From: Mixta sp031457955
Lineage (GTDB): Bacteria > Pseudomonadota > Gammaproteobacteria > Enterobacterales > Enterobacteriaceae
Length of the DNA: 64,000 bases
Reading direction: 5' to 3'
Assembly: GCF_031457955.1 (NCBI RefSeq)
Contig: NZ_JAVDXN010000005.1
Coordinates: 62,001-126,000 of the forward strand
A model generated the notes under the pieces. It did no database searches and was not told the origin of the DNA. It was given only the letters and a program-made list of their open reading frames with translations. The position numbers and the translations under genes are program-made. Position 1 is the stretch's first letter, and each line of letters begins with the position of its first letter. Of the stretch, positions 42,338 to 54,300 are shown one piece after another.

Positions 42338-45300
42338 ATGGACAATCAACAACAACCCGTTCGGCTTTCTTACCGCCTGCTGAGCTACCTGATTTGCGCA
42401 TTAATCGCCTGGCAGCCGCTGTTGCCTGCAATAGCGGCGGGCATCACGCCCGCCAGCAAAGGCACCCAGCTGGATAAAGCCGCGAACGGCGTGCCGGTAA
42501 TCAATATCGCCACGCCTAATCAGGCTGGTCTTTCGCATAACCAGTATCAGAACTACAACGTGGGGAAAGAGGGCTTAATCCTCAACAACGCCACCGGGCA
42601 GCTCAATCCCACGCAGCTGGGCGGCCTGATCCAGAACAACCCCAACCTGAAAGCCGGGCAGGAAGCTAAAGCGATCATCAACGAAGTCACCGGCGCGAAC
42701 CGCTCACAGCTGCAAGGCTATACCGAAGTGGCGGGCAAAGCGGCCAACGTGATGGTGGCAAACCCTTACGGCATTACCTGTAACGGCTGCGGCTTTATTA
42801 ACACGCCCAACGCCACGCTCACCACCGGCAAGCCGATCATGGATGCGCAGGGCAACCTGCAGGCGCTGACGGTCAGCAAAGGCACCATTACCGTAGAAGG
42901 GCAGGGGCTGGACGCCAGCCAGAGCGACGCGCTGGCGATTATTTCACGAGCCACCGAGATCAACGCGGCGATTCATGCGCAAGATCTGAAACTGATCGCC
43001 GGTGCCAACCGCGTCGATAAAAACGGCGCGGCAACGCCGATCGCGGGCGAAGGCACGGCGCCGGGCGTGGCGGTGGATACCGGCGCGCTGGGCGGCATGT
43101 ACGCCAATCGCATCCATCTGGTCTCCAGTGAAAAAGGGGTTGGGGTTAACCTTGGCAACCTGAACGCGCGTCAGGGTGACATGGTGCTGGACGCCAGCGG
43201 CAAGCTGACGTTGAAAAACAGCCTTACCAGCGGCGCGCTGACGGCAAAAGGCGAGAGCATCGCCCTGAATGGCGATCACAAAGCGGGCGGCGCGGTTACG
43301 CTGAACGGCGCGCAGGCGGTCACGGTCAATGCCGGATCGCTGCTGAGCGATGATGCCATCAGCCTGAGCAGCGACGGTCAGGTTGCGCTTAATCACGGCA
43401 AACTCACCGCCAAAAAAGCTATCCAGCTGAACGCCGCAGAGATAAAAACTGATAAAGCGAGCACCGCGGACAGCGGCGGCAATATCGGGCTAACGGCGCG
43501 CAACAAGGTGGATAACGCCGCGCAGCTTACCGCAGGCAACGCGCTGACGCTGACGGCAAAACAGGCGAAAAACAGCGGCGCGCTGCTGGCGCAGCAGCAA
43601 ACATTGCATGCCGATACGCTGGAGAACAGCGGCCAGATTCAGGGCGGCAGCACGCTGGATATCACCGCCGCGCAGCTCGCCAACAGCGGTGCGATGCGCA
43701 GCAACGACGCGTTAACACTCAACGCCGAACAGCTCACTAACAGCGGAGAGATGCAGGGCAATCAGACGCTGGCGTTAACCACTGGAACGCTGGATAACCG
43801 CGGCACGCTCTCTGCCGACAGCCTGACGCTGACCGGCAAAAATCTCACCAATAGCGGCAAGATCCTTGGCGGCAAGCGCAGCGACATCAGCGCCGATCGG
43901 CTGACGCAGAACGGTACGCTGAGCGCGCAGGGCACCGCGCAGATCGCGGTTGCGCAGCAACTGGATAACGGCGGCGAGACCAGCGCACAGCAGGCGCTGG
44001 CGATTCACAGCGACAGTTTGTTTAACCAGGGATCGCTTATCGCACCGCAGCTGACATTCAACGGTCAGCAGCTCAGCAATAAGGGTGTGATCCAGGGTAA
44101 TCGTACGCTACAGATTCGCGCCGACGAGCTGAATAACGGCGGCAGTTTAATGGGTGACGACCTGCTGATTCACGGCAAAAATCTCACCAACAGCGGTAAG
44201 TTCCTCGGCGGCACGCGCAGCGAGATCAGCGCTGACCGGCTGACGCAAAGCGGCACGATAAATTCAGACAACACGCACCTGACCGTCGCCGATACGCTGG
44301 ATAACAGCGGCGCGATTGCCGGACAGGATGCGCTGACGATCATTAGTAACCATCTGTTTAATCAGGGTTCACTGACGGCACCGCAGTTGATGCTCAGCAG
44401 CCCGCAGCTGACGAACAGCGGGTTAATTCAGGGTAGCAAAAACCTGGCCCTGAGCGCCGAACAGCTGGATAACCTGCATGGCGGCAGCATCGCCTCCGCC
44501 AGCGACCTTACGCTTGATTTACCTGTGTTGAACAACAGCGGCCTGATTAAAAGCGATGCCGGTCTGTTGCTCAGCGGCGACAGCTTAACCAACAGCGGCG
44601 AGATTAACGCCGCCACGCTCAACGCCAGCCATAACCAGCTGATTAACCAGCACGGCGGCAAGCTGCTGGCGCAGGGCGCAATGCAGCTTGAGCAAAAGCA
44701 GCTGAGTAACGATGGCGAACTGGCGGCAGAGCGCCTGAACATTAACGCGCAGGCGCTGCATAACAGTGGCCTGTTGCAGGGCAACAAAGATCTGGCCATC
44801 ACCAGCAGTGATCTGACTAACGGCGGCACGCTGCTCAGCGGCGGCAAGCTGACGCTGCAAAGCGACAGCCTGGATAACCAGGGCCTGATGCAGGGCGACA
44901 CGCTGTCGCTAACCGCGAACGACTGGCAGAACAGCGGTAACGCGCTGAGCGAACACGACGCCGATTTGCACAGCAAAACGCTGCGTAACAGCGGCAAAAT
45001 TTTAGGCCAACACAAGGTTCAGCTGCAGGCTGACAGCAGCGACAACAGCGGCTGGCTGGTGGCGCAGGCGTTAGCGCTGCGCGGCGATCTGATTAACAGC
45101 GGCCTGCTGCAGGGTAACGACGCGTTAACGCTACAAAGCGGCACCCTCGGCAACCAGCGCGCCGGACAGCTGCTGAGTGGCGGCACGCTGGATCTGGCTA
45201 CCACGCAGCTGGATAACCAGGGCGTTTTGCAGGCGGATACGCTGCGGGTTAAGGCGCAAAACTGGCAGAACAGCGGCAGCGCGCGCGGCACCTCGCTGCT

Positions 45301-48300
45301 GGATGCGCAGATTGATAATAACCTCTACAACGGCGGTTACCTGCTAGGTGAGCAAGCGCTCACTTTAACCAGCAATAGCATTATTAATCAGGGCCAGCTG
45401 GCGGCGGATCGTCTTAGCCTGAGCGCGTCGCAGCTCACCAACGGTGGGCTGTTACAGGGCAACAGCGCCCTGACGCTGAACAGCGCACAGCTGTACAACC
45501 AGCAGGACGGCGAACTGCTGAGCGGCGCGCCGCTGGCGTTAACGCTGGATCGGCTGGATAACGATGGGCTATTACAGGTGGATGGCGCGCTGGATATCAC
45601 CGCCCGCGAGGCCAGTAACGGCGGCAACATGCTGGCCGATAACATTTCCGCGCAGGTGAGTGAAACGCTGACTAACAACGGCGAACTGCTGGCAAAGCAG
45701 CAGGCGAGGCTGGATGCGCAGAGGCTGGATAACAAGGGGGCGCTGGCGGCGCAGAACCTGACGCTGACGGCGGATACGCTGCATAACCGTGGCGCGCTGC
45801 AGGGCGATACGCTGCTGGATATCAGCGCGCAGCAGTTGGATAACCAAACCAGCGGCACGTTGTTGAGCGGTAACAGCCTGCGGCTGCACGGCGATCGCTT
45901 CAGCAACGATGGCAGCCTGCAAGGGCAACAGGTTGATATTCAGGGCAATACGCTGATTAACCGGGGCAGCATCAACGGTATTGACCAGCTAACCGGCAGC
46001 CTGCGCGATGAACTGAACAACGGCGGCAGCCTGTTAAGCCAGGGCAACGCCAGCCTGACGGCAAACCAGCTGGCAAACAGCGGCAAAATGCTGGCTGACG
46101 GCCTGACGCTGCGCGGTCAGACGCTCAATAACAATGGGCTATGGCAGGGCAGTTCGCTGCTGGATGCGCAGGGCAGCAGCCTCACCAGCGCCGCCGGCAG
46201 CCGCACGCTTTCCGGCGGGCTATTAACGTTAAACGCCGATCAGCTGACCACGGCGGGCACCTTACAGGGCGAACAGGCGCAGGTCAGCGCCAACGGCTGG
46301 CAACATCAGGGATCGCTGCTGGGTAACAGCGGGTTTACCGCTGACGTCGCGGGTCAGCTTACCAACAACGGCGATCTGCTTAGCCAAAATGGCGCGCAGA
46401 TTCACGCGCAGAACCTGAATAACCAGGGCAGCCTGCTGAGCGCGGGGGCGATGACGCTCACCGGCAACAGCCTGAACAACAGCGGTTCGGTGCAGGGGAA
46501 AACGCTGCATATCGCACCGGCACAGGTCATCAACCAAGGCAGCCTGATCGGGCTACAGGCGCTGACGCTGGGCGCGTTGCCGCAGACGATGGGGCGCATG
46601 ATGCTGATGGCGCTGGCGACCCCGGCGCGTGAGCTGATCAATAACCAGGGCGGCGCGCTGCTGACGCAGGGCACCCTGACCATTAACGGCGACAAGGTCA
46701 CTAACAACGGCAGCTGGCAGGGGCAACAGATCCTGCTGAACGCGCAGCGGCTAACCAACGGCGGCGCGATTCAGAGCGCCGACGGTATGCAGCTGATCCT
46801 CTCCGATAAGCTGGATGCCGCCGCAGGCAGCAAAATCAGCGCTAACGGCACGGCGGCCTTGCAGGCGCTGGCGTTAACCAATCAGGGACAATGGGTAGCC
46901 AACAACCTGACGCTGAACGGCAACAGCTTAACTAATGGCGGCGACATCAGCGGCGTTAACGGTCTGACGGTAAAACTCAACGGCGCGCTGACCCAGCAGC
47001 AGGACAAAACGCTGCTAACGGCAGGCAAGCTGGATCTACAGGCGGCCTCGGTGAATAACGCCGGACGCATTCAGGGCGGGGAACTTCAGGTCACCAGCGG
47101 CGCGCTGGAAAACCGTGGACGATTGCAGGGCGATAGCAACCTGCTGATGACGCTCAGCGGTCGTTTAACCAACGCGGCTAACGGCACGCTGCTGAGCCAG
47201 AAGGCGCTGACGGTAACCACGCCGGAGCTGTATAACAGCGGTCTGATTCAGGGCGGCACCACCAGCGGGATTCACGCCACTGGACTTACAAACAACAGCG
47301 GCAAAATCCTTTCCGGCGGCGAGCTCACGCTTAACACGCCGCAGCTGACCAACGGCGGCTGGCTGCAGGCAACGCAGCTGATTTTAAACGCCTCCAACGC
47401 CAACAACAGCGGCACGCTGCTGGCGCAGCAGCAGGGCACCCTCACCGGCAGCAGCCTCAATAACCAGGGCAGCGTGCAGGGCAACAACCTCAGCGTTAAC
47501 TATCAGCAGCTGACCAACGGCGGCACGCTGCTGGGCAATAATCAGCTCAACGTGACCGCAGCGCAGGTCAATCAGCAGCCCGCGGGTAAACTCTTCAGCG
47601 GCGGCAACCTGATCCTCAACAGTAACGGCCTCGACCAGCCTGGACAGATCGTGGCGCTGGGCGATGCGACGCTGAAGCTAATCAATGCTTTCACCAACCA
47701 GGGCACGCTGGCCGCCGGTAACCGACTGAGCGTCAGCAGCAACGGCGCGCTGGCAAACCAGGGCACCATGCAGGGGCAGGCGCTGACGCTTGGCGCGGGC
47801 GGCGATCTGATAAACAACGGCCAGCTCACCAGCGGCAGCGGCGACAGCACGTTAAGCGGCAACCGCATCGCCATGAACGGCAGCGGCACCTTGCAGGGCG
47901 GCGGCAATATTAATCTCACCAGCCGCAGCGATATCGCGCTCGACGGCTTTACCGGCACGCTGGGCAACCTGACGCTCAGCGCGCCTGGCAGCATCGTAAA
48001 CAGCGCGCTGCTTTACGCGGCAAATAATCTTTATCTTTACGCCAATAGCATTAAAAACCAGCAGGGCGATGTGCTGGCCGGTAACAGCCTGTGGATGCAG
48101 CGCGACGCGGCGGGCAATGCCAATAGCGAGGTGGTGAACACCTCCGGCACCATCGAGACGCAGAATGGCGATATCACGGTGAAGACCGGGCATTTGTTGA
48201 ATGAAAGAGCAGGATTCAGCGTTAGTGAACAACCGACCGCGTCAGCCGCTATACCGGCCTGGGCGACAGGTAACGCTACCGTTGCTATTCCCGTTTCATG

Positions 48301-51300
48301 GTTGCCAGCCGGTAGCTATGGCGTCTATTACACCGAAGGGCAGAGATATCACGGGCATGGCGATGACTGGTATGAAAAAGTCCCTCACTATGCGCCTTAT
48401 GCAAAGGCAGACGAGCAAAAGGTTCCGGTAAGCGTAACGGCGGTTACCGTAAATCCCGGTGGCAACCAGTCCCGTATTTCATCCGGCCGCGATTTAAGTG
48501 GTCAAATAAACAATTTAGATAATCTGGCTTCAACCATTTTAGCCGGACGTAATATTGCTCTTTCAGGTGACAACCTTAATAACAAAAGCTGGACAGATGG
48601 CACCACCACCCAATACAACACCTATCGTTATGGCGTAGGGAATAAAAAACCGCCCAGACCGACATCTGGTGCCGGAGGCTCGCCTAAAAGTAAAAGCATA
48701 AGCTACACGCTGGTTGGTGCCCCTACCTATGAAACGGTTGGCAGCGGCAATGTTTACCGTGGCGTCATTCAGGCGGCAGGTAATATTACCGCCAACTTTA
48801 GCAGCGATATCAGTAATAGTAATACCAGTCCCGGCGTCGCGGGCGTTACATCAGGGCTGACTGCGCCAGCGCTAAGCCGATTAACTAACCTTACTGCACT
48901 TAAGGCCCAACAGCAGCAGTCACTGGCCTCCGCTGATAATCTTGCCGTTGGTTCCCCGCAATGGCGCGATCAGCTGCAAAATGCCTTACAGGCAATCAAC
49001 GGCGGCGGCTCGCTGGAAAGTAATGGTGCCTCGGGCGCAGCGCTTAATCATTATAATAATTCGCGCAAAGGCGCATCGGCGTTAGAGAAGGCGGCGCAGC
49101 TGGCTTCTGCTAATACCACGGGTCAGGCGTTAAACAATTATCAGGGCAACCCGGTTGATACCAGCGCTTATCCTTTACCGAGCGGCGACAATGGTTACTT
49201 TGTGCCTGCCGCCGATGCCAACAGCCATTATCTGATCACCGTCAACCCGAAATTGAACGGTTTGGGGCAGCTGGATAAAGGGCTGTATGGCGACCTCTAT
49301 TCCTTATTAGGCACGCAGCCGGAGACAGCGCCTGCGCAGGAAACGCGCACCCAGTTCACCAATGAAAAAGCCTTTTTAGGCTCGTCTTACTTGCTGGATC
49401 GCCTGAATGTGCATCCGGATTATGACTATCGTTTCCTCGGCGATGCGGCATTCGATACGCGCTACGTCAGCAACACGGTAATCAATCAAACCGGCAGCCG
49501 TTATATCAACGGCATCGGATCCGATCTGGAGCAGATGCGCTATCTGATGGATAACGCCGCCGCCGCACAGCAGTCGCTGGGACTGCAATTGGGCGTATCG
49601 CTCACCGCCGCTCAGATTGCCGCACTGGATCACAGCATTATCTGGTGGGAAGCCGCCACCGTGAATGGCGAAACGGTCATGGTGCCGAAAGTTTATCTGT
49701 CGCCAAAAGATGTGACGGTAAATAACGGCAGCGTCATCGCTGGTAATAACGTCAAGCTGGACGCAGGTAATATTACTAACAGCGGCAGCACGCTTATCGC
49801 CAAAGCGGATCTGAACCTGGATAGCCAGAACAGCATCAGCAACCTGAATCAGGGGCTGATTAATGCGGGCGGCGACCTCCAGCTGAGCGCGTTAAACGAT
49901 ATTAATAATATCGGCTCAACCATCAGCGGGAAAAAAGTCGCGCTGGAAAGCCTCGACGGCAGCATTAATAACCTCACGCAGTCGAAGCAGATCAAGATTG
50001 ATGGAACGGGTTATTTCGGTAATAAAATTAGCCTGACCGAAACAATGGTGGGTGACCGAGCCAGCATCAATGCCGCCGATGCGCTTAGCCTGAGTTCGGG
50101 CAAGGATATTGCGGTTCAGGATGCAGACATTAAGTCGGGCGGCAATTTATTAATGAATGCGTGGGGCGATATCGCCGTTACCGCGAATGAAATTAACCAG
50201 GCGCAAAGTCAGACAATCCGAGGGAATACCAAAGGTAATCCCAGCACCACCTGGCAGGGCAGCAATATCTCTGCTGGCGGTCAGCTGGCAATGCATGCGG
50301 ATAATAATCTGTCGCTAAGTGCCAGCACGCTGAATGCCGGAAAAGATGCCGCGCTTTCAGCAGGCAACGATCTCAACCTCAACGCTGCAACCACCCAACA
50401 GAACAGCCGCAACGGTAAATCGGAGTCGCACGCCTCCGGCCTGGAGCGCACTACTATTTCCAGCGGCGGCGATCTAAAACTGGCGGCAGGGCGCGATCTC
50501 ACCAGCCAGGCGGCGGGTCTGGCGGCGGAAGGCGATGTGGCATTGCAGGCGGGGCGCGACCTTAACCTGCAAGCGGAAGCGACCCGCTCCGGCAACAGCT
50601 ATAAGGCGGGCAAAAAGCAGGAAATCAACGAGCATGTGCGCCAGCAAGGCACGGAAATCGCCAGCGGTGGCGACACCGCGCTGCTGGCCGGACGCGACCT
50701 GAACAGCAGCGCGACGCAGGTCACTGCTCAGCAGGATATCGCGGTTGCCGCCGGTCATGACGTTAACCTGAACACCGCGACCGAAAGCGACTATCACTAC
50801 AAAGAGGAAACCAAAACCAAAAAAGGTTTCCTGAAGAAGAAAACCACGCACACCATCGAAGAGGACAGCGCCACGCGTGAGGCGGGCACGCTGCTGAGCG
50901 GTAATAATGTCGCAGTCACGGCGGGTCACGATCTGCTGGTAAAAGGCTCGCAGGTGGTCGGCGATGACAGCGTTGCGCTAAAGGCGGGCAACAATGTCGA
51001 GATCGCGGCAGCCACCAACACCGACTCCAGCTGGCGCTTCAAGGAAACCAAAAAAAGCGGCCTGATGGGCAGCGGCGGCATTGGCTTTACCATCGGCAGC
51101 AGCAAATCGGTACATGACCTGCGTGAGAAAGGCACCACGCAAAGCCAGAGCGTCAGCACCGTAGGCAGCACCGGCGGCGATGTAACCATTACCTCCGGCG
51201 GACAGACGCACGTTGCTGGCGCCGATTTGGTGGCGGGCAAGAGCCTGAATATCAATGGCGATGCGGTGGTGATTGAACCGGGTCACGATAAACGTACCCG

Positions 51301-54300
51301 TGACGAACGCTTTGAGCAGAAAACCAGCGGCCTGACGCTGGCGCTGTCGGGCGCGGTAGGTGAGGCGGTCAACAGCGCAGTCGCTACCGCGCAGGCGGCA
51401 AAAAGTGAAAGCGACGGCAGGCTGGTGGCGCTACAGGCCACTAAAACCGCGCTCTCCGGCGTACAGGCGGCGCTGACGGCGCAGCAATCGGCGGTGAGCG
51501 GCGAACCGGCCGATCTGGTGGGCGTCAGCATCTCGCTGACCACGCAAAAATCGAAATCGCAGCAGCATCAGCGTTCTGATACGGTTAACGGCTCGACGCT
51601 GAACGCCGGGAAAAATCTGTCGATTACCGCCAACGGTAAGGGCGATAGCGCGCACAGCGGTGATATCCTGATCGGCGGCAGCCAGATGAAGGTGGCGGGC
51701 GACAGCACGCTGAACGCCGCCAGGGATATCCTGTTAACCGGCGCGGCCAGCACCCAGGAAACCAGCGGTAAAAACAGCAGCAGCGGCGGCGGCATCGGCG
51801 TCAGTATCTCGGCAGGCCAGAAAACCGGATTCAGCATCTTTGCCAACGTCAACGGCGCGAAAGGCAAGGAAAACGGCGACGGCACGCACTGGAGCGAGAC
51901 CACGCTCGACAGCGGCGGCAACGTGGCGCTGAACAGCGGACGCGACGCCACGCTGAACGGCGCACAGGTCACCGGTAACAACGTCACGGCGGATATTGGG
52001 CGCGACCTGCTTATCCGCAGCCAGCAGGACAGCGATCGCTACGACTCGAAGCAGACCAGCTTCGGGGCGGGCGGTAGCTATGGCTTCAGCACCATGCCGG
52101 TATCGGGCTACGTCAGCGTCAGCCAGGACAAAATGCGCAGCCGCTACAGCAGCGTGCAGGAGCAGAGCGGCATTTTCGCCGGTGAGGGCGGTTTTGACAT
52201 CACCACCGGTAACCACACGCAGCTGGACGGCGCGGTAATCGCCTCCACGGCGGAGGCCGGTAAAAACCATCTCGACACCGGCACGCTGGGCTTCAGCGAT
52301 ATCGGCAACGCGGCGGATTATAAGGTCAGCCACAGCGGCATCAGCGCCGGGCTCTCCAGCGCCGGTCCGCTGGGCGGTCAGCTGCTGTCGAATGCGCTCT
52401 CCAACGCCACCGGCACGCTGCTGGCGGGGCTGGGCGGTAAAGGCCATGCGGAAGGCACCACGCAGGCGGCGGTGGCTGACGGCACCATTACCCTCCGTAA
52501 TCAGCAGCAACAGCAACAAAACCTGAATGACCTGAGCCGCGACACGGAACACGCCAACGGCAGCATCAGCCCGATATTTGACAAGGAGAAGGAGCAGAAG
52601 CGGCTGCAGATGGCACAGATGGCGGGCGAGATTGCCGGTCAGATGAGCACCATCGTACAGACGCAGGGCGATATCAGGGGACTGGAAGCGGCGAAAGCGG
52701 CTGGTATTAAGGGTACGGCGAGCGAGCTGCGTGATAGCGACGCCTATAAAACCGCGCAGCGCGATTTCGGTACTGGCGGTAAGTGGCAGATGGTGACGCA
52801 GTCGGTGAGCGGCATCCTCAGCGGGCTGGCGGGCGGCAACGCCATGCAGGCGGCGGCGGGCGCGCTGAATCCGTGGGTGGCGCAGGTCATCAAACAGCAA
52901 ACCACTGACGCGAAAGGCAACGTGAACGTAGCGGCGAATGCGGCTGCACACGCGGTATGGGGCGCGGTGGCGGCACAGATGGCGGGCGGCAACGCGGCGG
53001 CCGGTGCGGCTGGCGCCTTCAGCGGCGAGCTGGCGGCACGCTATATTGCTGAGCATTATTATCACGTCGATTTGTCGAAGCCGGGCAGCGAGCTTACTGA
53101 AGATGAGCGCCAGCAGCTGAGCCTGATGAGTACGCTGGCTGCGGGTCTGGCAGGCGGTCTGGCGGGTAACAGCACGGCGGCGGCCACGACCGGCGCGCAG
53201 GCCGGGAAAAATGCGGTTGAGAATAACTCGCTGAGCGGTGAAGACGCTCAGGAAAAAAACAGCATTGAACTGGCATTGTCAAAAACCGGACTGGCCCTGC
53301 ATCCCAGAACGCCTGAAGAAGTGGCTGAACTGGAGTCGCGCCACGAACAGCTGGTCCGGCTTGATGCTGAAATTGATAAGTATGCTCAGGATGCCTGCGC
53401 AAAAGGGAAAGCATCAGAGGCCTGTCAGGACGCGAACGCGCTGTTGCAGGGCCTGAAAGAGAGTTACAACGGTTACGTGGGCCAGCTGACCTACCGGGAT
53501 CTGAACCGGGAGGACTACGCGAAAGTCAGTCAGATAGTAGCGAACACCAGCGCTGATAAATGGGATTACGCAATAGAGGGTTATGCGAAGTCACAGAATA
53601 TCAGCTACCAGGAAGCGAAGGACAAGTTTGCTATAGCTGTCAATATCAACCGGATGGCGGACGTTGCCGCGATATTGTATGGGCTGAATGGGTCGGGAGC
53701 TGGCAAAGCCGCTGTCAGCGGCGCAGCGGCAACGCTGAAAACGGTACTGTCGAAGTACGATGAGTTTAAGCAAAACATTGCGGCCAGCACAAAAGGCAAC
53801 AACGATGCGCTGGCGATGGCCGGGGCGGGCGCACCGGTAAGCATTGGCGCAGCAGGAACTGTCGGGGCTGATAAACCAAAAGGCGGTGTGGTAAACACCG
53901 AGAAGGTTGCTGCTGAGGTGACCGGGAAAGACGAATCTGCAGGGAAAAAACTGCTTGATATAAATGCTGATGCAGGCAGTAAGCGAAACTGGGACAAAGC
54001 TATCAATGGAGATCTTGAAGCGAATGCACGTTATCGTCTGAGCAACGGCCATGAATATATTACGGATAACACAGGACGAGTGACGACTGTGGAAGGTAAA
54101 CTTTCTCTAACTACCATGGACAGGAATACCTACCAACAATGCGCAATGGGTAAGTGTGGCAATCCTGGTGACGATGGTGGCCATTTAATCGCTTCTTCGC
54201 TGGGGGGCGCTGGTGACAAGATAAACATTGTTCCGCAATCCAGAACGCTTAACCGCCAGGATTGGAAAAGAATGGAAAACTCTTTGCGAAATGAGATGAA

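Noticed and set aside
51734..53065. 443-codon open frame on the minus strand
   Set aside because: Lies wholly inside cdiA, arises from the GC-rich repetitive codon pattern, and its translation is compositionally biased (Arg, Ala, His) with no recognisable domain.
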